Shown here in pieces: positions 48,955-58,951 of a stretch of DNA of 64,000 bases. Both the position numbers and the translations under genes were made by a program. The DNA is from Lutispora sp003527145 (GTDB taxonomy: Bacteria; Bacillota; Clostridia; Lutisporales; Lutisporaceae), in the NCBI GenBank assembly GCA_029983695.1, contig JASBZB010000022.1:1-64000 (forward strand). Reading direction: 5' to 3'. Within the stretch, counting starts at the first letter, position 1, and each line of letters begins with the position of its first letter. The notes beneath the pieces are model-generated. The model searched no databases and had not been told where the DNA came from. It saw only the letters and a program-made list of their open reading frames with translations.

Positions 48955-50526
48955 TTATTTATCCTTGCATGACTTAGTTTTACTTAATTTCCTCCAAACT
49001 TTATCAGCTACCATCCTTACTTCCTCTACCTTAAATATATAACACAATATCAAATATAATAATGCTCCTGTCCCCACTGCTATTAATAGCGAAACTAAAT
49101 TATACATAGTACCTAAACCTAAAGCTCTGCACAATTTATAATAAATAGCATAAGCTATAATTCCCATAATGGCAGAAGCTAATCCGGACTTAACGGAACA
49201 TTTGATATATTCCACGGTCCCAATTGAGCCAATCTTCTTTTTCAAACTTTTTAAAAGTGAAAATGTCAATATAATTGTTGAAATACTTGTAGCTAGAGCC
49301 AACCCGCTATGAGCCATATATTTTATTAGAATAAGATTTAGTAATATATTTAAACCTGCAGATAATACTCCATTTATCATTGGTGTTTTAGTATCTTGAA
49401 GAGAATAATAGACTCTGCTAATGAATAGCCTTAAAGCCATAGCAACCAAACCAATAGCATAAAAAATTAATGCTTGTGAAGTCATTTTAGTTGCAATAGT
49501 ATCAAATGCACCTCTCTCAAACGCTATTTTTACAATTGGCTCCGCTAGTATAATAAGCCCAACAGTAGCTGGTATAGTAATTAGCAGTATAATATTTATA
49601 CCATGTCCCATAATTTTTTTTATTGAATTATAGTTATCACTATTTGATTCTTTGGATAACATAGGGAATAATACAGTAGTAATAGCCGAGATAAACACAC
49701 CCAATATTAGGTTATTTAATCTATTTGCATAATTTAAGGCTGAAATACTTCCGGATACTAATGTTGATGCCAATGTCCTATCTACTATAACATTTATTTC
49801 ATCAATAGCTGTACCTATAAGCATAGGTCCTGTTAAAAATAGTAACTTTAATAGGTACTTATCATTTAAATTAATAATAAATTTATATTTATATCCTGAC
49901 TTCTTAGCTCCAGGAATTTGAATTAGAATTTGAGATACTACAGCTAAAACACTAGCAATCATCAACCCCTTAATTCCATAAGTACCCGACAAAAATATTA
50001 AAAATAGAATATATACAAAATTAAATGGAAAACTTGTAAATGATGATTCCATAAACATTAATTCACTCTGAAGAAATCCTCTCAAAGTTGAAACTATACC
50101 AGTGAATATCATAATAGGTAGACCGATTCTTGTAAGGCTTACTGCTAATTCAAATTGACTACCCTCAAAGCCATTAGCTAAAATTTTAATTATAATTGGT
50201 GAGAAAAGGCAACCCACACAAACTAATAAAACTGACAAAAGAATAATTATATTTAGAAAGTTGTTTGTATGTTCAATTTTTCCCTTCTTCCCTTCTTTAG
50301 CTTCAATTTCAGAAAGTATCGGTATCATGGTTGTATTTAATGCAACGCCAATCATTGTTGTTATAATTCCAGTTGCTGAAAATGCAACAAAAAATGTATC
50401 TGTCTCTATACCTGATCCAAATTTTGAGGCTATCAATATTTCTCTAATAAATCCTAATAACTTGCCCCCTATAGAAAGTATAATCATAACAATTACTGAT
50501 TTAGCAGCCTTTTTAGCTTTACTCAT
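48955..50526 (-). CDS. MurJ/Wzx-type lipid-linked oligosaccharide flippase
   Basis: A 523-residue membrane protein with about 14 helices of the MOP superfamily, MviN/MurJ branch: SIGGKLLGFIREILIASKFG, TDTFFVAFSATGIITTMIGV, FEGSQFELAVSLTRIGLPIM, TRDL-like interior LVSGSISALNYANRLNNLIL. It is the last gene of the polysaccharide cluster, so it most likely flips the lipid-linked repeat unit (the Wzx role), although a MurJ role in peptidoglycan cannot be excluded. It follows the pyruvyl transferase gene by 89 nt. Confidence 0.9.
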   Translation of the reverse strand: MSKAKKAAKSVIVMIILSIGGKLLGFIREILIASKFGSGIETDTFFVAFSATGIITTMIGVALNTTMIPILSEIEAKEGKKGKIEHTNNFLNIIILLSVLLVCVGCLFSPIIIKILANGFEGSQFELAVSLTRIGLPIMIFTGIVSTLRGFLQSELMFMESSFTSFPFNFVYILFLIFLSGTYGIKGLMIASVLAVVSQILIQIPGAKKSGYKYKFIINLNDKYLLKLLFLTGPMLIGTAIDEINVIVDRTLASTLVSGSISALNYANRLNNLILGVFISAITTVLFPMLSKESNSDNYNSIKKIMGHGINIILLITIPATVGLIILAEPIVKIAFERGAFDTIATKMTSQALIFYAIGLVAMALRLFISRVYYSLQDTKTPMINGVLSAGLNILLNLILIKYMAHSGLALATSISTIILTFSLLKSLKKKIGSIGTVEYIKCSVKSGLASAIMGIIAYAIYYKLCRALGLGTMYNLVSLLIAVGTGALLYLILCYIFKVEEVRMVADKVWRKLSKTKSCKDK

Positions 50527-50615
50527 GTGCTTGCCCCCTAAGAATTCTAACTATAAATTAAAAGGCAGCAATTGGCATAATTACTCACCTTTCAATACCA
50601 TAAAAATAATATCAG

Positions 50616-51728
50616 CTATTTTTCATTTATAACAGATTCTATAGAATTTGATAAGAAATCTAAAGAAGATTTGCGCTCTAATTCTAATAATGGTCTAACC
50701 ATATCATAATTAATTTTATTATTCTCAAAAAAAGTTAGTGATGTATCTATTGATATTAACCTATCTTCTAAATTAGTTTTATTTAATAAATTATATATCC
50801 TTGAATTTTGACAAATACGATCATCATCTTTGAATCTTTTAAATACAGCAAACTGTTTTTCTAAATTGATGCTAAATGCAACTCCATGGAAAGAATCTGT
50901 AAGTATATATGAAGCATTTTTTATTAATAGCACGAAATCAAAAGGATCTGCTATAACCTTCTTTATACCTTTTGCAGATAGTTTTTTAGAATCTAATGTA
51001 ATTAGCTCAAAGCCAGTCAACTGTGATAGTTTTCTAGCATATACGAAGTAATTTGGATCATCGCCTAGAAAATAGCAAAATATGTATTTATCATTCTTAA
51101 TAATTTCTTTTACACCATTAACTTCTTCTTGCCACTGTTGCTTATTTAAAAGTAATGAGGGATCTAAAACAACTTGTGCTTCTCTTCCTGTAATTCTTTT
51201 TATTAATTCTGCTCCTTTATCTTCTCTTATTGATAGAAATCTAATGCCATTAATACATTGCTTGAAGGAATCAATTAATTCATGAGAAACATTATTGTAT
51301 CCTATACTAGGTGCATAAGATATTCTTTTATCTTCCTTTATGAATGTTAAATAATATAATGGTTCTACTTTACCAGCACCATTGCACCATATTTGATCAC
51401 TTCCACATATAGCCGCATAATATCTATCTTTAGCTTCTCTTATTAATTCGTCATACTTATAATATGGAGGACTTACTTTTAACTCATCATTAATGAATTT
51501 GTAAATCTTTTTTCGTGACTTATGTATTACTGGTTTATAGAAAAAAATAACTATATCTTTTAACAACCGCATGATTTTATATAATAGGTCTTTTTTTTCC
51601 GGACAAAAATTAACAAATTCACTATCATAACCCATAGAATCGAGTGTTTTTTGCATTGCATAGGCTTGAAGTGTTCCGCCATAATTCAAATTCTTATACC
51701 ACGTTACAATTGCTATTTTCTTATCCAT
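50616..51728 (-). CDS. Polysaccharide pyruvyl transferase (CsaB/WcaK-type)
   Basis: A 370-residue enzyme of the polysaccharide pyruvyl transferase family: IAIVTWYKNLNYGGTLQAYA at the N-terminus, YYAAICGSDQIWCNGAGKVE, RISYAPSIGYNNVSHELIDS, FLSIREDKGAELIKRITGRE and the C-terminal ILTDSFHGVAFSINLEKQFA. Family members add a pyruvate ketal or related acidic group from PEP to a sugar residue; ketal-pyruvate is a known anchor ligand for SLH domains. The start overlaps the end of the upstream F420-beta-like gene by 16 nt, so the two are coupled. Confidence 0.9.
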   Translation of the reverse strand: MDKKIAIVTWYKNLNYGGTLQAYAMQKTLDSMGYDSEFVNFCPEKKDLLYKIMRLLKDIVIFFYKPVIHKSRKKIYKFINDELKVSPPYYKYDELIREAKDRYYAAICGSDQIWCNGAGKVEPLYYLTFIKEDKRISYAPSIGYNNVSHELIDSFKQCINGIRFLSIREDKGAELIKRITGREAQVVLDPSLLLNKQQWQEEVNGVKEIIKNDKYIFCYFLGDDPNYFVYARKLSQLTGFELITLDSKKLSAKGIKKVIADPFDFVLLIKNASYILTDSFHGVAFSINLEKQFAVFKRFKDDDRICQNSRIYNLLNKTNLEDRLISIDTSLTFFENNKINYDMVRPLLELERKSSLDFLSNSIESVINEK

Positions 51729-52909
51729 TTTATCCTCCTTTTTATCGCACCTCGTACCCTATCAGGAATAATCATCCAAATTCTCTTTTCCAATCTCGGT
51801 ATAGCAATATATTTTTTGAAGACTTGATCTATAGCTTCTCCCATTTTTAAATCATAGAAAAAATAATCTCTGCTGTTATTCATCTTTGATGGTAATCTTA
51901 AAGGTGGATTTGTTCTTACTACATCATCTATTTTAATAGAATAAAGTTTCATAAATTCTTGTAGTTTTTCAAAGACTTCTTGGCCTTTTCTTGTATTTAT
52001 TATTATAGTAGAAAAATTGTCGAGTTCTTTGGCTTCAGGTAGCAATTCATGTTTCTTCTTAAAATCAGCAAGAGTTATATCTCCGACTCTATTTATATTT
52101 GCAAACTTACATTTTCCACAAGACGGACGTAAAAATAGTGCTTGAATAAACGCAGTATTATAGAGATCCTCCTCATCTTCTATTCTCATACCATTTTCGA
52201 ATTCCATCATAATAACATACTGTAGTAATCGTCCCATTTTCACATTCTTATTACGAAATGTAAAAGAAAGTAACTTTGACCCATATTTTTTTTCTAAAAA
52301 TTTCACGTATCTTTCAAAAACCCCTGGGCTTCCAACACCATGACATACCAAATCAATGCATAGAAGATTTTTATATTCTTTTCCAAGAAAATTTCTTACT
52401 CCTGCTACTTGACAAGGTGTGCCGGAAAATAGTACCTTTTGATTATTTCCCAACATATACTTTATCTTATTATAACTATCTTTAGCATCACTTTGAACAT
52501 ACTTGGACTTTCTAAAACATGTTATATCATTGAGGCTATATACACAGTCATGAATCACCTTAAGCTCTTCAAATTTTGCTCCAAAAATTGCATCCCCTTC
52601 TTCGCAATACGCTTGACAAATTGCGGAAAAAGCCCCTCCAGATGCACTTTTTTCCCAAATATTATCATCTTTATGGCGACCAGCAACACAAAACTGGTTA
52701 AAACTAGATAAATCTCCAATCTTACTATTAATTACAGGGCAAACATCATAGCATTTACCGCATTTAATACAACTATCATCTGCCACAGGATAAGAAAAAC
52801 CCTCATCGTCATAGATAAATGATATACAGTTTTTAGGGCAAGTAGCAGCACAGGCACCACAACCTGTGCATTCGCTTTTTTTATTGGTAAAATATAGCAC
52901 AAACTTCAC
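51713..52909 (-). CDS. F420-hydrogenase beta-subunit-like iron-sulfur protein of glycan clusters
   Basis: A 398-residue protein: two 4Fe-4S motifs at the N-terminus (CTGCGACAATCPKNCISF and CIKCGKCYDVCPVINSK), then the FrhB-type domain (WEKSASGGAFSAICQAYCEE, KVLFSGTPCQVAGVRNFLGK, LLCIDLVCHGVGSPGVFERY) with a third Cys cluster (RPSCGKCKFANINRVGDITL). GTG start at 52909 after GGAG. Such proteins often pair with polysaccharide pyruvyl transferases in surface-glycan loci; the redox reaction is not known. It overlaps the pyruvyl transferase gene, which supports joint action on a pyruvyl or keto group (inference). Confidence 0.9.
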   Translation of the reverse strand: MKFVLYFTNKKSECTGCGACAATCPKNCISFIYDDEGFSYPVADDSCIKCGKCYDVCPVINSKIGDLSSFNQFCVAGRHKDDNIWEKSASGGAFSAICQAYCEEGDAIFGAKFEELKVIHDCVYSLNDITCFRKSKYVQSDAKDSYNKIKYMLGNNQKVLFSGTPCQVAGVRNFLGKEYKNLLCIDLVCHGVGSPGVFERYVKFLEKKYGSKLLSFTFRNKNVKMGRLLQYVIMMEFENGMRIEDEEDLYNTAFIQALFLRPSCGKCKFANINRVGDITLADFKKKHELLPEAKELDNFSTIIINTRKGQEVFEKLQEFMKLYSIKIDDVVRTNPPLRLPSKMNNSRDYFFYDLKMGEAIDQVFKKYIAIPRLEKRIWMIIPDRVRGAIKRRIKWIRK

Positions 52910-53009
52910 CTAATCTCCGTAATTAATTATAAAAACAGCTCGTTTGTTTTCAAACGCATATTTTTATTTAAAACAAAATAATCCAGCTTAAAAAAATACT
53001 AAATAATCA

Positions 53010-54323
53010 TTACAATTTTAATCTAAACCTTGATACCAAGTAAATTATTTCAATAACAATAGCACCGACAAGCCCTATAAAAAAGCCATTATAGACCGAA
53101 CCTCTACCAGCAATAACATATACTGTTCCAAACAAAACCATTAGCATGCTTTTAATAACTTTATTTTTCTTATTCATATATTTATCAAGTATGCATGAAA
53201 AAACTGCCCAAAATGCCCCCAATAGAATCCCAAACCACCATAAGTTAGCAAAACAGTCGCCATATAGTGTTGGATGCATTGAATACACAGTATTATATGG
53301 ATCCATAGACCATGCACTACCCATGGAAATTGCAAAATCAGGTGGCTTAATTTCTGGTATTAACGATGTTGGAATTGCAATCAGCAATAACCTAATATAC
53401 GTATGACATTTATTAAAATTAGCAAAATTGTTATCATAATATATAAAGTGGTAGAAAGCTTTTCGTAATCCAAGTTCTCCATCACCGTCTAGTAGCATAT
53501 CTAATATTCGTGAATTAATCTCCACAAAATTAAACTCACGAATGAAGTTATAAAATCCACCATATATTCTAAGAAATCTCAATAAGTATACCATATAAAT
53601 TGCAAAAAAAGCTATTAAGCTGAAAATTATAACTTGTCTCAAAGAAAGTTTTTTCCTATTATTAAATACAAAAGGAATAATTATTGTCATAAAAGCTGGA
53701 AGAATAGTTATTCTATTTCCAGTAAGCATAGAATAAAATGTAATTATTCCTAATGCAGCTAACATCATAGTCTTCTTACTATAATTTTTATAAACCAAAG
53801 CAACCCCTGCAGATGCAAAAAAAAGTAAATTGGCATATCTTAATGAACTACTAAAACCTAATTCGTTATTTAAATTTCTAAAATTACCCCATGAACTATT
53901 TGCTATACTACCTAAATGTCTAATGCTAAATGCTACTAGAACAAATAAACAAAATACCAGTATTATAAAAAAAAGCTTGGTCAAGCATTTGTCTCTATTC
54001 ACTATATTTTGCATTCTGATCTCATTTAATTTATGACCCTCGATATCTCTTACATTACGTTTTGCAAGTCCCCTTTCTATTAAAACAATGAATGCTTTTG
54101 TACTAAAATATACTACATTGAATAAAATTACAAATATAGAAGCTTTAATCAAGGTGTCTTCATCATATGAGATATTCTTTGAAATCACAGATAAAAAATG
54201 AGGAAATCCGAACATAATTAGAAGTGTTGCCCATAAAAAAACTGAAGTATACTTTTTCTTATATTCATAAATACATATCAATATTATTGTTATAAGTTGA
54301 ATCAATGATAAAAAAACATTCAT
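53010..54323 (-). CDS. O-antigen-polymerase-like (Wzy) membrane protein
   Basis: A 437-residue polytopic protein with about 12 helices and a large central outer loop (roughly residues 225-350) containing RILDMLLDGDGELGLRKAFY, PTSLIPEIKPPDFAISMGSA and MHPTLYGDCFANLWWFGILL. This layout is typical of oligosaccharide repeat-unit polymerases, which have little sequence conservation; the assignment rests on topology and context. There is a gap of about 100 A/T-rich bases before the F420-beta-like gene. Confidence 0.78.
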   Translation of the reverse strand: MNVFLSLIQLITIILICIYEYKKKYTSVFLWATLLIMFGFPHFLSVISKNISYDEDTLIKASIFVILFNVVYFSTKAFIVLIERGLAKRNVRDIEGHKLNEIRMQNIVNRDKCLTKLFFIILVFCLFVLVAFSIRHLGSIANSSWGNFRNLNNELGFSSSLRYANLLFFASAGVALVYKNYSKKTMMLAALGIITFYSMLTGNRITILPAFMTIIIPFVFNNRKKLSLRQVIIFSLIAFFAIYMVYLLRFLRIYGGFYNFIREFNFVEINSRILDMLLDGDGELGLRKAFYHFIYYDNNFANFNKCHTYIRLLLIAIPTSLIPEIKPPDFAISMGSAWSMDPYNTVYSMHPTLYGDCFANLWWFGILLGAFWAVFSCILDKYMNKKNKVIKSMLMVLFGTVYVIAGRGSVYNGFFIGLVGAIVIEIIYLVSRFRLKL

Positions 54324-54329
54324 AAGTGT

Positions 54330-55430
54330 TTACTTCCCTCTCTGTTTATTAAACAGCTCTATCTCTTTTCCAATAGTATTTTCAGCGAAATATTTAGTAT
54401 TTTTCTTTTTTACATTAATACTCGTTAATTCCTCAAATATTGGTTCTATATGAATATCCGAATCATCATTGTCTATAAAAGCCACATTTTCAAATCCTTC
54501 AAAAATTTCTCTACATACATCAATATCAGAAGTAATTAATGGAATCCCAAAGGTAGCCATCTCACACGCCATAACTCCTTGAGCATCAGCACGTGTAGGT
54601 AATAGTGCGCATTTTGACTTATTTAGAAAATCAACAACTTCTTCATGAGTAAGATTCTTATCTATCCATTCAAGATTATTTGGTTTCCTATTATATTTAA
54701 AATATTTACCTTGTCCAACAACACAAAATTTATAATTAGGATTATTTTCTGCTATTCTAGTTACTATATCAATTCCATATTTTGATCCATCTAAATTGTT
54801 TCGTATAGTAATAAAATCATATTTTTTTTCTGTCTTTACATTATAGCTAATATTTTCAAATTGCTCCCCTATACAATTATAGATGATGTAGCTCCTATTC
54901 TTAATACTCTTAGGGTCAATTTCAACAAATTTGGTGAACATCTCATACATCCAATTGCTAACAAAAACAAATTGAGACTTATATGCAATTTTATTAAAAT
55001 ATTTTCTCCATACTATCAATTTAAATTTATCATATACTTTTCTAATTGTATCAACTATTGCAAATTTCATTTTATTGTAATCATATGGTCTAGGATATAT
55101 TTCTGATGTAATCAATACTTCATGTCCATGAAAGAAAAATATTATATTGTCAAAATATTTGCCATATTTTTTAAAAAATCTATAATGATTCCTTAAATTT
55201 GGGGCATGGGAAAGTATTGTATCATAATTGCATTCTTTAAGCATATTTTCATATGTCCCAAGTGTATATACCTTCACCCCATCAATAATGTAGTCTCTCG
55301 CAGCTTTAAATGACACTACTGATACATCTATTCCTTTTTGAATATACTGCTTGTTTCTGCTGTGTATAAAAAAACATGATATGTATCCATCTGGCCTTGG
55401 ATAATCTGTTGCCAATACTAAAACTTTCAC
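54330..55430 (-). CDS. Glycosyltransferase (GT4-like)
   Basis: A 366-residue GT-B glycosyltransferase. GTG start at 55430 (MKVLVLATDYPRPDGYISC), with AGGGTG five bases upstream; the longer reading from 55463 lacks a ribosome site. The C-terminal donor domain has KKYDFITIRNNLDGSKYGID, HEEVVDFLNKSKCALLPTRA and EMATFGIPLITSDIDVCREI. It should add one sugar to the repeat unit. Only 6 nt separate it from the Wzy-like gene. Confidence 0.85.
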   Translation of the reverse strand: MKVLVLATDYPRPDGYISCFFIHSRNKQYIQKGIDVSVVSFKAARDYIIDGVKVYTLGTYENMLKECNYDTILSHAPNLRNHYRFFKKYGKYFDNIIFFFHGHEVLITSEIYPRPYDYNKMKFAIVDTIRKVYDKFKLIVWRKYFNKIAYKSQFVFVSNWMYEMFTKFVEIDPKSIKNRSYIIYNCIGEQFENISYNVKTEKKYDFITIRNNLDGSKYGIDIVTRIAENNPNYKFCVVGQGKYFKYNRKPNNLEWIDKNLTHEEVVDFLNKSKCALLPTRADAQGVMACEMATFGIPLITSDIDVCREIFEGFENVAFIDNDDSDIHIEPIFEELTSINVKKKNTKYFAENTIGKEIELFNKQRGK

Positions 55431-55469
55431 TCTATCACCCTCAGGTAATTTTTTAATTAACAAATATTT

Positions 55470-56492
55470 TTACTCCTCATATGCCCTTAGAACTATCTCC
55501 ATAGCTTTCTTGCCTTCTTCTCCATTTATCAAAGGCTCCGTATCATTATTGATTGAGTCTATAAAATCCTTATAAAGAGGGATATGTCCATGTCCATAAA
55601 CGCTATCTACTGCAACTTCCTTTGAAGTTTCTAAGTCCAAATTATCCTTTTCATCTTCAAATTGCCAAACCTTAATCTCATTAACTGCTAGCCCACCTAT
55701 AACTACTGTTCCTTTTTCTCCGAATATTGATAAAGTTTCTTCAAGGTTTTTAGGATATACACAGGCACTTCCTTCTACTATGCCTATTGCACCGTTTTTA
55801 AATCTAATAAGTATGGCTCCGAAGTCTTCCATCTCAATATCTCTTAAGAATGTTCCTCTTTCACAGTATACTCTTTCTATTTCTGAATTCATCATCCATT
55901 GAAGAAGGTCAATATTATGTATGCATTGGTTCATTAGCGTCCCACCATCTAGCGCTTTTGTTCCTCTCCAGGTTGCTTGCTTGTAGTAATTGTTATCCCT
56001 TGTCCACAGTATTCTTGCAGTGCCGTTTATAAGCTTTCCGAATCTGCCTTCTTCTATTGCTCTTCTTAGCCTTTGGATAGGCGGATTAAATCTATTTTGA
56101 TGGGATACTCCAAGTTTCAAGCTTTTTTCTTTGGCTATTCTTATCATTTCATCTGCGTCTTTTATGGATAAAGCCATAGGCTTTTCAACCAATACATGTT
56201 TACCTTTATTTAAGCAGTCTATGGCATGTTTGGCATGATACCCACTTTCGGTACATATAGCTACTACGTCTATATCTTCTTTCCCCAGCATTTGTATATA
56301 GTCTGAATAGACCTTTACATCAGCATTATCTTCTATGGCATTTTCATATTGTTTCTTTCTTTCAGCAGCTTTATCTTTTACAATATCGCATACTGCTACC
56401 AGGTCTGCTTCTTCTCTATTATTAATCAATGCTTCTACATGCTTATATGATATTCTTCCGCAGCCTATTATAGCAAATTTGAGTTTTGTCAT
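55470..56492 (-). CDS. wbpB: UDP-GlcNAcA 3-dehydrogenase-like Gfo/Idh/MocA oxidoreductase (WbpB-type)
   Basis: A 340-residue NAD-dependent sugar dehydrogenase: FAIIGCGRISYKHVEALINN (nucleotide fold), CLNKGKHVLVEKPMALSIKD (active-site EKP), GVSHQNRFNPPIQRLRRAIE and WRGTKALDGGTLMNQCIHNI with the catalytic histidine. In the WbpABEDI route this enzyme oxidises C3 of UDP-GlcNAcA, and the resulting 3-keto sugar is aminated by WbpE. All five partner types are adjacent here, which makes this assignment firm at pathway level. Confidence 0.88.
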   Translation of the reverse strand: MTKLKFAIIGCGRISYKHVEALINNREEADLVAVCDIVKDKAAERKKQYENAIEDNADVKVYSDYIQMLGKEDIDVVAICTESGYHAKHAIDCLNKGKHVLVEKPMALSIKDADEMIRIAKEKSLKLGVSHQNRFNPPIQRLRRAIEEGRFGKLINGTARILWTRDNNYYKQATWRGTKALDGGTLMNQCIHNIDLLQWMMNSEIERVYCERGTFLRDIEMEDFGAILIRFKNGAIGIVEGSACVYPKNLEETLSIFGEKGTVVIGGLAVNEIKVWQFEDEKDNLDLETSKEVAVDSVYGHGHIPLYKDFIDSINNDTEPLINGEEGKKAMEIVLRAYEE

Positions 56493-56538
56493 CCACTACA
56501 CCCCTTTAGTCAAGTAAAACTTTATATATTGAGATTAT

Positions 56539-57603
56539 CTAAATAGTTTCTTCTATGAGAATAGAAATAATTTTTTCTGCAGCCTTTCCATTTCCATATA
56601 TATTTTCAATATAGTCAACCTTATTAGTATTTATAGCATTGTCATAGATTTTATTTTCTTGAGTTAGTATATTAAGACCAGAATCTGTTAATTCTCTCCA
56701 GCTGGTATCCGGCATAATAATTACAGCTTGCTTACCTGAAAAGTATGCTTCTTTTTGATATCCGCCGCTGTCGGTGATAACTTTAAAGCAGTTTGCAGTT
56801 AATCCCATGAGCTTTAAATAGTCTATTGGTTCTGTAATAATTATGTCAGATATTAAGTCTTCAAGTCTGAATTGTTCTATCCTTTTTTTTGTTCTTGGAT
56901 GAATAGGTAAAACTACTTTTATTTCCTTAGAAAGCCTATTTACATCCTCTAAAATCTTCTCTAGTTTTTCCGGAATATCTACATTGAAGTCTCTATGCAT
57001 GGTCATCATGATATAATCATTTTTTTTGAGGTTTAATTCTTCCATCATAGAATAGTCAAACCTTGGTTTCATTTTCAGAAAAATATCATACATAACATCA
57101 CCGGTAAAATATATGCCTTGAGTAATGTCTTCTTTTTTTAGATTTTCTATTGCTAAATCACTTGGTGCAAATAGATAGGTGGATATTCTGTCCGTCAATA
57201 TTCTATTCGTTTCTTCGGGCATATCTTTTGGTTCTTGTCTTAATCCTGCTTCAACATGAGCAATCTTTATTTTTAACTTTGATGCGGATATCGCTCCAGC
57301 TAATGTTGAGTTTGTGTCTCCATATAGCAGAACAATGTCAGGATTTTCTTCCATCATTATTTTTTCTAGTTCAATCAGCATTTTCCCTGTCATTTCGCCA
57401 TGATTTGAAGCTTTGATCCCAAGATTGTAATCCGGTTTTTTCATATTCAGTACTTCAAAGAACACACCAGACATATTATCATCATAATGCTGCCCTGTAT
57501 GGACAACAATTTCTTCTATGTGGTCATAATTTTTTATTTCATTTTGTATAATTGCTTCTTTAACGAATTGTGGTCTTGCTCCTATAATTGAAAGTATTTT
57601 CAT
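56539..57603 (-). CDS. wbpI: UDP-GlcNAc 2-epimerase family enzyme (WbpI/WecB-type)
   Basis: A 354-residue non-hydrolysing 2-epimerase: ILSIIGARPQFVKEAIIQNE, VVHTGQHYDDNMSGVFFEVL, LVYGDTNST-like LLYGDTNSTLAGAISASKLK, AHVEAGLRQEPKDMPEETNR and ITDSGGYQKEAYFSGKQAVI. In this context it probably epimerises UDP-2,3-diacetamido-GlcA to the manno form (WbpI) rather than UDP-GlcNAc to UDP-ManNAc (WecB); sequence alone does not separate the two. Confidence 0.9.
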   Translation of the reverse strand: MKILSIIGARPQFVKEAIIQNEIKNYDHIEEIVVHTGQHYDDNMSGVFFEVLNMKKPDYNLGIKASNHGEMTGKMLIELEKIMMEENPDIVLLYGDTNSTLAGAISASKLKIKIAHVEAGLRQEPKDMPEETNRILTDRISTYLFAPSDLAIENLKKEDITQGIYFTGDVMYDIFLKMKPRFDYSMMEELNLKKNDYIMMTMHRDFNVDIPEKLEKILEDVNRLSKEIKVVLPIHPRTKKRIEQFRLEDLISDIIITEPIDYLKLMGLTANCFKVITDSGGYQKEAYFSGKQAVIIMPDTSWRELTDSGLNILTQENKIYDNAINTNKVDYIENIYGNGKAAEKIISILIEETI

Positions 57604-57614
57604 AATTTTTCCCT

Positions 57615-58946
57615 CTATAGCAATTCAATATTATCTCTAGAGTTAACATTTTTCATAGCATTTTTGGTGTCAAAAACCATCTTAGAGTATTTCTGTATAA
57701 AATCATAGTCTATATTTGTATGCATTGTAGTGATAACGATTAAGTCATAGTCTGCCAGTATTTGTTTATTTATTTCTTTAAGTCCCTGTTTTATATAGCC
57801 TTTATATTTATATTCATTAACATAGGGATCGTAATAATCTACTATGCAGCCTTCTTTTTCAAAGTTCTCTATTACCTTTAGTGCTGGGCTTTCTCTGTAG
57901 TCATCTATATCCTGCTTATATGCCACTCCCAGTATCAGTATCTTTGAGCCATTAAGAGGCTTTTTAAATTTGTTCAGTATTTTGCTGCTTCTTTCTACTA
58001 CATATTCAGGCATAGAGTCATTTATTATTCCTGATGATTCTATCAGCTTAGTATGGTAATTAAATTCTTTTGCTTTCCAGGATAGATAGTAGGGGTCTAA
58101 GGGTATGCAGTGACCACCTAGTCCAGGGCCCGGGTAGAAGGCTTGAAAGCCATAGGGCTTTGTCTTTGCCGCTTCTATTACTTCCCATACATTTATGCCC
58201 ATCTTGTGACATATTATTGCCATTTCATTGGCAAGGCCAATATTTATATTTCTATATGTATTTTCTAATATCTTCTCCATTTCTGCTACTTTGGGGGAGG
58301 ATACTTCAAATACATCACATTTCAGTACATTTCTATACATGGCAGCCGCTATTTGTGTGGAGTCTTTGTCTACTCCGCCTACTACTTTCGGTGTGTTTTT
58401 AGTCTTGTATATCAAGTTTCCCGGGTCTACTCTTTCCGGTGAGAAGGCAAGGAAGAAGTCTTGTCCGCATTTTAAGCCTGAGCCTTCTTCTAATATTGGA
58501 AGCAGTAGTTCTTCTGTAGTTCCTGGATATGTTGTGCTTTCCAATACCACAACAGAGCCTTTTTTTAGGTGTTTAGATATGTCTGTAGCAGAGTTTTTCA
58601 CATAGCTTATGTCCGGCTGCTGGTATTCGTCTAATGGAGTAGGCACACATATGGCTATAAAGTCTGCTTCTTTCACTATTGAGTAGTCATTGGTGGCAGA
58701 TAGCAGTCCTTTTTTGACTAGTTCGTCTAATTCCGCATCTACCACGTCTCCTATATAGTTATGTCCTTGGTTTACCATTTTGACTTTTGATTCTTGTACG
58801 TCAAAGCCGATAGTCCTGTATCCTGCTTTTGCTTTTTCCACTGCCAGAGGCAGTCCTACATAGCCAATACCTATCACTGCTACTATAGCTGTTTTGTCAT
58901 GTATTTTTTTTAATAACGTTTCTTTTATTGATGAAGTATTATTCAT
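57615..58946 (-). CDS. wbpA: UDP-N-acetylglucosamine 6-dehydrogenase (WbpA-type)
   Basis: A 443-residue UDP-sugar 6-dehydrogenase: IAVIGIGYVGLPLAVEKAKA-like VAVIGIGYVGLPLAVEKAKA, FIAICVPTPLDEYQQPDISY, VVLESTTYPGTTEELLLPIL, FSPERVDPGN, the catalytic cysteine in YPGPGLGGHCIPLDPYYLSW and ILGVAYKQDIDDYRESPALK. It makes UDP-GlcNAcA from UDP-GlcNAc with two NAD. First step of the diacetamido-uronate route. It lies between the epimerase and WbpD-type genes with gaps of 5-11 nt. Confidence 0.93.
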   Translation of the reverse strand: MNNTSSIKETLLKKIHDKTAIVAVIGIGYVGLPLAVEKAKAGYRTIGFDVQESKVKMVNQGHNYIGDVVDAELDELVKKGLLSATNDYSIVKEADFIAICVPTPLDEYQQPDISYVKNSATDISKHLKKGSVVVLESTTYPGTTEELLLPILEEGSGLKCGQDFFLAFSPERVDPGNLIYKTKNTPKVVGGVDKDSTQIAAAMYRNVLKCDVFEVSSPKVAEMEKILENTYRNINIGLANEMAIICHKMGINVWEVIEAAKTKPYGFQAFYPGPGLGGHCIPLDPYYLSWKAKEFNYHTKLIESSGIINDSMPEYVVERSSKILNKFKKPLNGSKILILGVAYKQDIDDYRESPALKVIENFEKEGCIVDYYDPYVNEYKYKGYIKQGLKEINKQILADYDLIVITTMHTNIDYDFIQKYSKMVFDTKNAMKNVNSRDNIELL

Positions 58947-58951
58947 ATTTG

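Noticed and set aside
48955..50526. Housekeeping murJ
   Set aside because: Possible, but its place at the end of a Wzy-type glycan cluster favours a Wzx-like role; the symbol is left empty.
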